Source of the DNA: Polaromonas sp.
GTDB taxonomy: Bacteria > Pseudomonadota > Gammaproteobacteria > Burkholderiales > Burkholderiaceae_C
Assembly (NCBI RefSeq): GCF_030689685.1
Contig: NZ_JAUYEY010000078.1
Location: forward strand, 1 to 64,000
Length of the DNA: 64,000 nucleotides
Direction: 5' to 3'
Shown: positions 8,548 through 17,892 of the stretch, piece after piece
Numbering within the stretch: position 1 is the stretch's first letter
Layout: the number at the start of each line of letters is the position of its first letter
Translations under genes and position numbers: made by a program
The notes under the pieces: model-generated
What the model was told of the DNA's origin: nothing
What the model saw: the letters and a program-made list of their open reading frames with translations, nothing else
Databases searched by the model: none

Positions 8548-9851
8548 TGGAGCGCTTCATCCGCAAGCTCTATTCGCTGCTGATGTGGGCCGCCCAGCCT
8601 TTTCTGCGGCGCAAGCTGTCGCGCCGGGGCCAGGCCGAGGCTGGTTACCTGGAAGCGGTGGACGAGCGCTTCGGCTTTTACACGCAGCCAGCCGAAGCGG
8701 GTTCTGAACTGGTTTGGGTGCATGCGGTGTCGCTGGGCGAAACGCGCACCGCCGGCATATTGATCGACGCGCTGCGCGGCCGGTGGCCGGGCCTGCGCGT
8801 GCTGCTGACCCATGGCACGGCCACTGGCCGCGCCGAGGGCGCCGGGCTGCTGCGGGGCGGCGACGTGCAGGTCTGGCAGCCCTGGGACAGCGAGGCCGCC
8901 GTCGCGCGTTTTTTCATGCACTTCAAGCCGCGCCTGGGCCTGCTGATGGAAACAGAGGTCTGGCCCAACACCGTGGCCAGCGCGCAGGCGCGCGGCGTGC
9001 CGCTGGCGCTGGTCAATGCGCGCCTGTCGGGCAAATCGCTGCAGCAGGCCGCCCGCATCGCGCCGCTGTCGCGCCCGGCCTATGCGGGCCTGGCGGCGGT
9101 GTACGCCCAGAGCGACAGCGATGCCGAGCGCCTGCGCGAGCTGGGGGCCACGGTGCAGGGCGTGTTTGGCAACCTCAAGTTCGACGCCACGCCGGACGCA
9201 GCGCAGCAGGCGCAGGGCCGGCAGTGGCGCCAGGCGCTGGGCCAGCCGGTGCTGATGCTTGCCAGCTCGCGCGAAGGCGAGGAAGACGATTTTCTCAAGC
9301 AAATAGTGGCTCTGGCCCTTTCCACACGGGCGCAACCAGCTATCAATACCGTAGCAGGCGCACACGTTCAGGTCCTCATCGTGCCGCGCCATCCGCAGCG
9401 CTTTGACGAGGTGCAGGCGCTGGTTGAAAAACATGGGCTCTCCGTCGCGCGCCGCTCGGCCTGGGGCGGCGAGCCGCAGACCGCCGATGTCTGGCTCGGC
9501 GACTCACTCGGCGAGATGGCGCTTTATTACGCGCTGAGCGACGTGGCCTTGCTGGGCGGCAGTTTTGCACCGCTGGGCGGGCAGAACCTGATTGAGGCCG
9601 CTGCCTGCAGCTGCCCCGTGATCATGGGCCCGCACACCTTCAACTTCGCCGAGGTGTCCGAACTGGCGGAAGCGGCCGGCGCCGCGCGCCGCGTGGCAGA
9701 CATGGACGAGGCGGTGCGCAGCGCCCGCGCCCTGCTGGCCCGGCCGACCACGCAGCAAGCGGCCGCAGCGGCCAGCCTGACGTTTGCGGCGCAGCACCGC
9801 GGCGCGGCGGCCAACACGGTGCAGGCACTCGCGCATTTTCTGAAAGCCTGA
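8547..9851 (+). CDS. waaA: 3-deoxy-D-manno-octulosonic acid transferase
   Basis: WVHAVSLGE, METEVWPN, GNLKFD, GGQNLIEAAACSCPVIMGPHTFNF; TGA/ATG overlap with waaC. Confidence 0.94.
   Translation: MERFIRKLYSLLMWAAQPFLRRKLSRRGQAEAGYLEAVDERFGFYTQPAEAGSELVWVHAVSLGETRTAGILIDALRGRWPGLRVLLTHGTATGRAEGAGLLRGGDVQVWQPWDSEAAVARFFMHFKPRLGLLMETEVWPNTVASAQARGVPLALVNARLSGKSLQQAARIAPLSRPAYAGLAAVYAQSDSDAERLRELGATVQGVFGNLKFDATPDAAQQAQGRQWRQALGQPVLMLASSREGEEDDFLKQIVALALSTRAQPAINTVAGAHVQVLIVPRHPQRFDEVQALVEKHGLSVARRSAWGGEPQTADVWLGDSLGEMALYYALSDVALLGGSFAPLGGQNLIEAAACSCPVIMGPHTFNFAEVSELAEAAGAARRVADMDEAVRSARALLARPTTQQAAAAASLTFAAQHRGAAANTVQALAHFLKA
9301..9354 (+). repeat. Repeat family A copy, in frame in waaA
   Basis: AAATAGTGGCTCTGGCCCTTTCCACACGGGCGCAACCAGCTATCAATACCGTAGC. 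Confidence 0.8.
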
Positions 9852-9855
9852 GTTC

Positions 9856-10974
9856 GTGGCAGAACCACTGGTCAACCAATACGGCGCCGATGTGCCCAAG
9901 GCCATCGCGCGCATGATCACGGCGGTGCAACCGGCCTTCGATGCGCGCAAGTTTGTCGCCGATGCACTCACCGGTTATGACGGGCTGGCCCTGATGCCGC
10001 GCGGCAAGCACATTGCGCAGGCGCTGCACCGGCATTTGCCGCCCGACTACGCTAAGGCCATCAACATCCTGCTCGCCTCGCTGGACCAGCCGCATGGCCG
10101 GGGCGAAGGCCTCAGCATGGCGTCTTTCCTCTACCTGCCGCACACCCTGTTCGTCGCGCAGTTCGGACTCGATCATTTTGAAGACTCGATGCGCGCGCAA
10201 CACGCGCTGACCCAGCGCTTCACGGCTGAGTTCAGCATCCGAGCCTTTCTGCACAAACACGAAGCCCCCACACTGGCGCGCTTCAGGCAGTGGGCGACGG
10301 ACCCGAGCGAGCATGTGCGCCGCCTGGTGTCCGAAGGCAGCCGCCCGCGCCTGCCCTGGGCCAGCCGCCTGTCGGCCTTCCAGAAAAATCCCGCGCCCGT
10401 GCTGGCGCTGCTGGAGCTGCTCAAGGACGACCCAGCCCTCTACGTGCGCCGCTCGGTCGCCAACAACCTCAACGACATCGGCAAAGACCACCCAGCCGTG
10501 CTGGCGCAGACAGCAAAGCAGTGGCTCAAGGGCGCGAGCGACGAGCGCCGCTGGATCGTGCAGCACGCGTTACGCTCAGCCGTCAAGCGCGGCGAGGCCG
10601 GCGCGTTGTCTGTACTGGGCTTCGGTAAAAGCGCCGAGGTCGACGTGTCGAACGCACGCATCACGCCCACGCGCGTAGTGATGGGTGAAAAAGTGAACAT
10701 CGCCTTCGACGTTTCCAACACCAGCGGGAAGGCGCAGGAAGTGCTGGTGGACTTCTGCATCCACTACGTCAAGGCCAGCGGCAAGACCAGTGCGAAGGTG
10801 TTCAAGCTCAAGGTGCTGGAGTTGGCGCCGAAAGAAACGGTGCGGCTGAGCAAGACGGTATCCACTGCAGAGATGACCACGCGCAAGCATCATGCGGGGC
10901 TGCATCGGGTGGAGGTGCTGCTGAATGGGCAGGCGAGGGCGCTGGGGGTGTTTGAGTTGGTGGCCGGCGCCTGA
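9856..10974 (+). CDS. DNA alkylation repair protein (AlkC/HEAT-like) with C-terminal beta-sandwich-like extension
   Basis: HEAT-type repeats (VRRLVSEGSRPRLPWA..YVRRSVANNLNDIGKDHP..RRWIVQHALR). Confidence 0.88.
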   Translation: MAEPLVNQYGADVPKAIARMITAVQPAFDARKFVADALTGYDGLALMPRGKHIAQALHRHLPPDYAKAINILLASLDQPHGRGEGLSMASFLYLPHTLFVAQFGLDHFEDSMRAQHALTQRFTAEFSIRAFLHKHEAPTLARFRQWATDPSEHVRRLVSEGSRPRLPWASRLSAFQKNPAPVLALLELLKDDPALYVRRSVANNLNDIGKDHPAVLAQTAKQWLKGASDERRWIVQHALRSAVKRGEAGALSVLGFGKSAEVDVSNARITPTRVVMGEKVNIAFDVSNTSGKAQEVLVDFCIHYVKASGKTSAKVFKLKVLELAPKETVRLSKTVSTAEMTTRKHHAGLHRVEVLLNGQARALGVFELVAGA

Positions 10975-11337
10975 GCAATTAGGCTAGCTATCGACAGTCT
11001 TGGATGGTCGATAGGCAGCCGATGTGACTGTTTTCGAGAAAAAGCTGAATTAGCACGCGCTCAACTGTTGGGGCTCGACATGCACGCAAAGGTAGCGCAA
11101 TAGTGACTACACGATCTCCACTAAACTCAGGCGGCGCTGGGTCGGCGTCTGGGCAGACGCCGGGACGTGATCGAAAAACAAAGAGTAAGAAGTTGCTGCT
11201 CTAAGTATTTGACCGCCAGGACGAGGCTGGGCGACATTGCCTGATCGATCAGTTATAGGCCTCAGCCACAGCAGATCGTTGAAGAACGATATTTTTGCTT
11301 GAATGAAAACTTCAATAAGACGTGAGGAATGCAGCAT

Positions 11338-13057
11338 GGCAAAGACCCAACTCAAAAAAATAACAATTGAAAAATTTCGTGCATTGAATAACGTCGAAGT
11401 TGAGTTCGGTGATTACATCACGGTTATTTGTGGGAAGAACGGGACATCCAAGTCCTCAATCCTTGGGATCGCAGCGCAAATTTTCAGCTTTGAAAAAGAC
11501 TACGTCACTGGATCAAACCTCCGCGGCTTCAAGCAAATCAGCGGTAAGGGCTTCAAGTCGCAGTACAAAGAGCACATCCGAATATCTGAAGAATTTGATG
11601 TGCCAGGTTCCTTATCCGCCAGCATTCTTCTACACGAGGGGTACACCGATCAGGGCGCAACAGCCAATTTGGAGTTGATGACACGGACGGACGACGAGAC
11701 CAAAAAAATATTGCCTCGCCCTGTCATCAGGAAAAACAGCACGGCTACGGGAAATACAAGCAGGAACTTCACGCATCCTGTGATTTTTTTGAGCTTGAAG
11801 CGTTTGTACCCAATTGCCGATCGCGACTACAAAGCAATTGACTTCGATTATTTGAAAGCCCACGAGCAGGAGTTCATTGCGCTGACCAACGAGTTACTCA
11901 ACCGCAGCTCGACTCAAGCTACTGGCACGCATGGAACAATCACTTCTGCCGTGGCCCACGGTGACAACTACAACCATGAGTCGGTCTCGGCGGGCGAGGA
12001 CAATGCGGGTCAGATCATCATGGCGCTACTGTCGTTCAAGAAGCTCAAAGCAGAATATGCCGACTACAAAGGCGGTTTGCTGCTGATGGATGAGGCTGAT
12101 GCTGGCTTGTTTCCAACCGCCCAAGTCAACCTGCTGAAGATTTTTGAACGTGAATGCAGGAAGCTCAATTTGCAGGTGGTTATGACATCTCACTCCCCAG
12201 TCATGATCGAGTACGCATACGAACAGAGTCAGCATGAACACAGCAAGAAATTCAAGACCGTCTATCTGAGCAACACATACGGATCTGTTCAGGTCATACA
12301 GGATTGGTCTTGGGCGAAAATCAGTGCCGACATCCATACGAGAACTGTCAGCGCAGGACCAACGACAACCCTGCCAAGCGTCAATGTTTATTTCGAAGAC
12401 AAAGAAGCAGAGAACTTTTTCGATGCATTAATAAGTAGGCAGCCGGTTAAAAAATTCACCATCGCAATGTCAGAAGTTACGCTTGGGTGTACCAATTACG
12501 TGAATCTAATAAAAAACAAGGTGCCCGAGTTCACTGAGAAGAGTGTGATTTGTCTTGACTCAGATGCGCATTCACACATTAAAGGAAAAAACTACAAAAC
12601 TATTGTTCTTTTACCCGGCGAATTTCCACCTGATCAGTTAATTTTTCAGCACCTATACAACCTTCCTGCCAAAGATGGTTTTTGGCAGAATGAGTTGCAA
12701 TTCACCCGCGATGTGTTCACCAATGCAGCACGGGACACAACCAATGAGCTGAAAATTACGGGCTCCAAGGTTGATCTCGGTGAACGTATCAAAGCGTACG
12801 AGGGCGCACTCAAGCCACGTGACATTTTCAAGAAGTTCTACAAAGGCGATGAAGTGCAGAAAGTGCTGAGCTGTGGAACTAAGCCTTACGGCGCATGGAA
12901 GCATTGGATCGACACCAATCCAGTGTTAGTCAACCAGTTCTTGGAGCAATTCAAGGCCACAATCTACGGTGTCATGAAAAACGGTTATGCCGTAGACGAT
13001 GCCAAACTCACCACCTTGAAAGTCACGTTGAAGAAGGTGCCCCATGTTCTCAAATAG
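11338..13057 (+). CDS. AAA/ABC-type ATPase with OLD-like architecture (putative C-terminal TOPRIM)
   Basis: P-loop region CGKNGTSKSS; signature-like SVSAGEDNAGQIIMALLSF; Walker B GGLLLMDEADAGL; VVMTSHSP; C-terminal VYFEDKEAENFFDAL and VICLDSDAH. Confidence 0.85.
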
Positions 13058-13919
13058 GCTTTACAGCCCACTGCGCTACCCCGGTGGCAAAGCGCCTTTT
13101 GCGCCGTTCATCGCCAAGGTGATGGAAGTCAATGGCGTTGCGGGTGGGCATTACCTAGAGCCCTACGCGGGCGGCGCAGGGGTTGCCCTCGATCTGCTGT
13201 TTCAGGGACATGCACGCCACATTCATATCAACGATGCAGACCCCGCAGTGTTTGCGTTTTGGGTCTCTGTGACGCAGCATTCTGAAGAATTGCTTGAGCT
13301 GCTTGCATCAACCCCCATCGCCATCGAGGAATGGTTTAAGTGGCGCTCGGTACTCCGTGAAGACTGTCAAGCCAGCTTGGTCGAGAAGGGGTTTGCCACG
13401 TTGTTCATGAACAGAACCAACCGTTCCGGCATTTTGAAAGCGGGCGTCATTGGCGGGAAGAGTCAGGAAGGTGCCTACAAGCTGGATGCTCGCTTCAAGA
13501 AGGAGGTCATTGCTGCACGGATTGTGGAGATCGCTAAACGGTCGAAAGACATCACCGTGTACGGCGAAGATTCTTTGGCTCTTCTGAAACGCTGCAAAGA
13601 GTTTCTGCCAGAAAAGTCGCTTATCTATCTTGACCCTCCTTACTATGTCAAAGGCAAGGGGCTGTACCGCAACTATTATGAGCACGACGATCACGTTGCG
13701 ATCGCGAAAACTATCAAGGCTAAAGGCTTCAAGCGGCATTGGGTCGTGTCTTATGACAATGCAGACGAAATCCGCGCCATGTATCAACTCGTCAACACGA
13801 AAACATACGGGCTTAACTACACGGCTCAACGGCGCTATGTAGGCAATGAGGTCATGTTTTTCAGCCAAGACCTAATTGTTTCTGATGATGGTATCCCTCA
13901 GACAAAAAAAGTCGCTTGA
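13044..13919 (+). CDS. D12-class (Dam-like) DNA adenine methyltransferase
   Basis: SPLRYPGGKAPFAPF, LEPYAGGAGVALDLL, LIYLDPPYYVKGKGLYRNYYEHDDH; start overlaps ATPase 3' end by 14 nt. Confidence 0.93.
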   Translation: MFSNRLYSPLRYPGGKAPFAPFIAKVMEVNGVAGGHYLEPYAGGAGVALDLLFQGHARHIHINDADPAVFAFWVSVTQHSEELLELLASTPIAIEEWFKWRSVLREDCQASLVEKGFATLFMNRTNRSGILKAGVIGGKSQEGAYKLDARFKKEVIAARIVEIAKRSKDITVYGEDSLALLKRCKEFLPEKSLIYLDPPYYVKGKGLYRNYYEHDDHVAIAKTIKAKGFKRHWVVSYDNADEIRAMYQLVNTKTYGLNYTAQRRYVGNEVMFFSQDLIVSDDGIPQTKKVA

Positions 13920-13934
13920 TTAATAGTTGGGCGT

Positions 13935-14402
13935 TCATCGCGCTCTGGCCGGACTCCCAGGCGCATGCACCACCATCAACCCAGCCACCCACTCAATAAA
14001 CACTCGCAGCTTCGCACTGACATGCCGGCTAGGCGCAAACGCAATGTACAGCGGCATCGGATCTAAGCGCCAGCCTTCGAACAACGGCACCAGCTCACCG
14101 CTGGCCAGGTGCGCCCTGGCCATGTACTGCGGCAGCCAGAGTACGCCCAGCCCTGCCAGGCCGGCTGCCAGGTAGGCGTTGCCGTCATCGACTGACAATG
14201 CGTAACGCCCTTGCACCTGGGCGCTTTCGCCATCCAGGTGCATGGTGTACCCAAGGGTTTTGCCGGTGCGCGCCCACAGGAGGCCCACGATGCGGTGATG
14301 CGTGTCCTCCAGCTCTCGCGGGTGCAGGGGTGTGCCGGCACGCGCCAGGTAGCTCGGTGCAGCGTAGACGCCGAGCTGAAAATCGCCGATGAGGCGGGCC
14401 AT
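13935..14402 (-). pseudogene. LysR-family regulator remnant: substrate-binding domain only, HTH missing
   Basis: C-terminal LysR-like sequence (LGVYAAPSYLARAGTPLHP..AGLAGLGVLWLPQYMARAHLASGELVPLFEGW) with no N-terminal HTH in any frame nearby. Confidence 0.7.
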
Positions 14403-14449
14403 CAGCGACGTTTTGCCGAGGGTTGGCTTGCTTTGACGCGCTGTAGTTC

Positions 14450-14504
14450 GCTACTTATTTGATAGCTATTGGCGCTTAAGGGGCGGAGGCTGGAGGCCGA
14501 TTTG
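14450..14504 (-). repeat. Repeat family A copy, intergenic
   Basis: revcomp AAATCGGCCTCCAGCCTCCGCCCCTTAAGCGCCAATAGCTATCAAATAAGTAGC. Confidence 0.85.
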
Positions 14505-14561
14505 ATGCCTAATGCCGATCCATCGTCCTGAGGAGTTCTCATCCCGCACTGTTCATGAATG

Positions 14562-14615
14562 AAAACGGGCTCCGGCCCTTTGGGTACGGGCGTGACCAGC
14601 TACTGAATGGATAGC
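14562..14615 (+). repeat. Repeat family A copy, intergenic, inverted relative to the copy at 14450
   Basis: AAAACGGGCTCCGGCCCTTTGGGTACGGGCGTGACCAGCTACTGAATGGATAGC. Confidence 0.8.
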
Positions 14616-14707
14616 GAATTAGTCGGCCCATACATTCAACGGGCGTGCTCCCGGGCCATCAGCACGTCCGAATTGCATTCGGTACCTGAAAATGGTACCA
14701 TTTAACA

Positions 14708-14962
14708 ATGAAGCGACGGCATCAGCGAATTGTTGAATTGATCTTTTCGCGGCCGACGAGCGGCAATGTCCAGTGGCGCGATGTTGAGGGCCTCTTCATT
14801 GAACTGGGCGCAGAAATTGAAGAACGAGCAGGCAGCCGGGTTTCTGTCTTTTTGTTTGATGAGGTGCGGGTCTTTCACCGTCCACATCCATCACCCAACA
14901 CGGACAAAGGCGCGGTGGCCGCGATTCGCAAATGGCTGGAACAACACGGAGTCGAACCATGA
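14708..14962 (+). CDS. hicA: HicA-family toxin
   Basis: NVQWRDVEGLFIELGAEIEERAGSRVSV..VFHRPHPSPNTDKGAVAAIRKWLEQHGVEP; ATGA overlap with HicB. Confidence 0.88.
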   Translation: MKRRHQRIVELIFSRPTSGNVQWRDVEGLFIELGAEIEERAGSRVSVFLFDEVRVFHRPHPSPNTDKGAVAAIRKWLEQHGVEP

Positions 14963-15288
14963 ACGTAATGACTGTTGACGACTATCACGCAACGATTGAA
15001 TTTGACCCTGATCTTGACTTGTTCAGGGGGGAGATTCTCGGCCTTAACGGTGGTGCGGACTTTTACGGGAAGAATCCGAAGGAACTTCGTGCGGAGTTCA
15101 AGCGCTCGCTTCAGGTGTTTCTTGAGGTTTGTGCGGAGAAGGGGATTGAGCCAAAGCGTCATTTTTCTGGCAAATTTAATTTGCGGATTTCACCGCAGTT
15201 GCACGAAAAGCTCGCTATTGCGGCGCAGGCAAAAGGCAAAAGCATCAACACTTTGGCGCAAGAGGCTTTGCAGGAAAGTTTCGCGTGA
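14959..15288 (+). CDS. hicB: HicB-family antitoxin
   Basis: DDYHATIEFDPDLDLFRGEILGLNGGADFYG..FNLRISPQLHEKLAIAAQAKGKSINTLAQEAL. Confidence 0.88.
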   Translation: MNVMTVDDYHATIEFDPDLDLFRGEILGLNGGADFYGKNPKELRAEFKRSLQVFLEVCAEKGIEPKRHFSGKFNLRISPQLHEKLAIAAQAKGKSINTLAQEALQESFA

Positions 15289-15388
15289 ATGGGCGACAAG
15301 GTAACTGGTCATTTTCATCGGTCGGTTCTGTCGGGCGATGAATTTTGATTCAAGCCATACCAGCGGATGAAAAAACGCACCCGCTACA

Positions 15389-16732
15389 TTACTGCACCAA
15401 CAGCGAATTGACCAGCAGCAAATCTTCCGGCGTCAGCGTGCCATTGGCCTGGCGCAGCTTCAGGCCACCCACCAGCACGTTGTAGCGTGCCACGGCCAGG
15501 TCGCGCTTGGTCTGGAACAGCTGGCTTTGTGCATTGAGCACGTCGATGTTGATACGCACACCGACCTGGTAGCCCAGCTTGTTGGCGTCCAGTGCGCTCT
15601 GGCTGGACGCCTCGGCGGCTTCCAGTGCCTTGACCTGGCCCTGGCCCGACAACACGCCGAAGAAGGCGGTGCGGGTGCCCAGGGCAACGCCGCGTTTGGC
15701 GCCTTCCAGGTCGGTGCGTGCCTTTTCTTCCAGAGACAGGGTTTCACGAATCCGGTTTTGCGTGGCAAAACCGGCAAACAGCGGCAGGTTCAGCGCCAGC
15801 CCGATGGTGGTGCTGTTGCTGCGTGAGTTCAGGGTGCTGATTGCGCTGCCTTGCGGGTTGCGCTGCACGCCGTAGCTGGCGGTCAGGTCCACCGTCGGCT
15901 TGTGGCCGGCCTCGGCCTTGTTGATTTCAAGTTTGGCGACCTCGAGGTTGGCTTGCGCCTGTTTGATGGTGGGGTGAAAGTCTTCGGACTGGCGTACCCA
16001 CGCCGCCACGTCGTTGGGCACCAGTGGCGGCAGGGCAACCGGCACCAGCAGGCCTTTGGGCTGCGCGTCGGTTTTGCCGACCAGCTGGTCCAGCGCAATT
16101 TTCTTCACGCGCAAATCGTTTTCGGCGGCGATCTCCTGGGCAATCACCAGGTCGAACCTGGCCTGCGCCTCGCGCGAGTCGGTAATGGTGGAGGTACCCA
16201 CTTCGAAGTTGCGTTTGGCTGATGCCAGTTGTTCCGCCACCGCCGCCTTTTGCGCGCGCACAAAGGCCAGCGTGTCCTGCGCGGCCAGTACATCAAAATA
16301 GGACTGGCTGGTGCGCACAATCAGGTCCTGCTCGGCGGCCTCCAGCTGGGCTTTGGACAACTCCACCTGCTGCTTGCCCTGTTCATACGTGGCCCAGTTG
16401 CCGGGCCGGTACAGCGGTTGCGAGGCATTGAAGCTGGCGGTCTGTGCGTTGAAGCTGCGGTCAGTCACCGGGTTGTTGTTTTCAAAATTGGTGCGGTTCA
16501 TGCCCGCCGACAGCCCGGCAGTGGGCAGGACGCCGGCCTTGGCCTGGTCGGCTTTGGCCAGATTCGCCTGGTACAGCGAGCGCGACGACTGGTAGGCGGC
16601 GTCGTAGCCGCGTGCCGAGCGGTACAGCTCCACCAGGTTCTGCGCTTGCGCGGCGGGCGCCAGCGCCGCCAGCACTGTGCCGAGTGCAAGGGCCAGCGGC
16701 AGCAAGGCCGGTTTTTTGAGTAGCGTCGTCAT
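15389..16732 (-). CDS. tolC: TolC family outer membrane efflux protein
   Basis: Signal peptide plus ENLVELYRSARGYDAAYQSS..., repeated OEP domains. Confidence 0.9.
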   Translation of the reverse strand: MTTLLKKPALLPLALALGTVLAALAPAAQAQNLVELYRSARGYDAAYQSSRSLYQANLAKADQAKAGVLPTAGLSAGMNRTNFENNNPVTDRSFNAQTASFNASQPLYRPGNWATYEQGKQQVELSKAQLEAAEQDLIVRTSQSYFDVLAAQDTLAFVRAQKAAVAEQLASAKRNFEVGTSTITDSREAQARFDLVIAQEIAAENDLRVKKIALDQLVGKTDAQPKGLLVPVALPPLVPNDVAAWVRQSEDFHPTIKQAQANLEVAKLEINKAEAGHKPTVDLTASYGVQRNPQGSAISTLNSRSNSTTIGLALNLPLFAGFATQNRIRETLSLEEKARTDLEGAKRGVALGTRTAFFGVLSGQGQVKALEAAEASSQSALDANKLGYQVGVRINIDVLNAQSQLFQTKRDLAVARYNVLVGGLKLRQANGTLTPEDLLLVNSLLVQ

Positions 16733-16777
16733 GGGTGTCCTGATGAAATGTAGGGGGAGTGCGTGTGGGACGGCAAT

Positions 16778-17134
16778 TCAATACATTGGCACGGCGGTGT
16801 CGCGTTGCTTGGACCAGGCATCGATGCCGCCGTGGAGGTTCACCACGTCGGTGAAGCCGCTTTGCGCCAGGAAGTTGGCGACCTGCAGGCTGCGCATGCC
16901 GTGGTGGCACAGGCAGGCCACGGGCTGGTCGGCGCCAAACTGCTCCTTCAATTGTTCGACACGGGCCGGAACCTCGCGCATGGGAATGCGCAGCAGCGTG
17001 AAGCCGTCCTCGGTCACCGAAGCGGTTTGCAGCTCCCAGGGCTCGCGCACGTCCAGCACCACCGGTGCGGGAGCATCCGCGTCCAGGCCGTCGCGCCAGG
17101 CGTTGAAGTCGGCAGGAGAGAGCTGGGCAATCAT
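16778..17134 (-). CDS. Rhodanese-like domain protein
   Basis: VVLDVREPWEL...VACLCHHGMRSLQVANFLAQSGF. Confidence 0.9.
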   Translation of the reverse strand: MIAQLSPADFNAWRDGLDADAPAPVVLDVREPWELQTASVTEDGFTLLRIPMREVPARVEQLKEQFGADQPVACLCHHGMRSLQVANFLAQSGFTDVVNLHGGIDAWSKQRDTAVPMY

Positions 17135-17157
17135 GGGCGGTGCTTTGTGCGAAAAAA

Positions 17158-17841
17158 TCAGAAGTTGAACTTGGAAGGTTCGGGGAAGTTGAGCAGGCGC
17201 GGCGCCACCGTGTCCCAGCCCTGGGTGGTGCGGAAGGCGGCCTCACCGACGCGGGTCACCAGCGTGGCGCGCATCATGGGCTCAAAGCCGACGATGGCAC
17301 TGAGCCGGCCGCCAATTTTGAGCATGGCCAGCAGGGCGGGCGGCACCTCGGCGACCGAGCCGCTGAGCACGATCACGTCGAAGGGGCCGCTCAGCGGGTC
17401 GCTGCTGGAGACGGCCTGGCCGAGTTTGGCTGCACCATCACCGGTGCGCACTTCAGCGTTGTAGACGCCGGCTTTCTTGAGGTTGTTGCGCGCGAGCTGC
17501 GCCAGATCGGCGTCGATCTCGAGCGTGATCACCTGCTGCGCACGGTGCGCCAGCAGGGCCGCCATGTAGCCGGAGCCGGCGCCGATCTCGAGGACTTTTT
17601 CATGTTTTTGCACCGCCAGGTCTTGCAAGATACGCGCCTCGACCTTGGGGGCCAGCATGCATTGGCCGGGTTTGGAGCTTAGCGGAATTTCCATGTCGGC
17701 AAAGCCCAGCGCCTTTTTGGCTGGCGGCACAAAATCTTCGCGCTTGACCACCGCCAGCAGGGAAAGAACCTGGCTGTCCAGCACTTCCCAGGGGCGGATT
17801 TGCTGCTCGATCATGTTGAAGCGGGCTTGTTCGTAGTTCAT
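17158..17841 (-). CDS. pcm: Protein-L-isoaspartate O-methyltransferase family protein
   Basis: MIEQQIRPWEVLD, VLEIGAGSGYMAALLAHRAQQV. Confidence 0.88.
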   Translation of the reverse strand: MNYEQARFNMIEQQIRPWEVLDSQVLSLLAVVKREDFVPPAKKALGFADMEIPLSSKPGQCMLAPKVEARILQDLAVQKHEKVLEIGAGSGYMAALLAHRAQQVITLEIDADLAQLARNNLKKAGVYNAEVRTGDGAAKLGQAVSSSDPLSGPFDVIVLSGSVAEVPPALLAMLKIGGRLSAIVGFEPMMRATLVTRVGEAAFRTTQGWDTVAPRLLNFPEPSKFNF

Positions 17842-17892
17842 GGTGTGGCCTGTGAAATATCGGGGTGAGGAATTGCGGGTAAACCTGTGATT

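Noticed and set aside
13920-13960. GTTGGGCG after the methylase gene as an integron core site
   Set aside because: No matching R'' complement or attC-like fold found nearby; a 7-8 bp motif alone is expected by chance.
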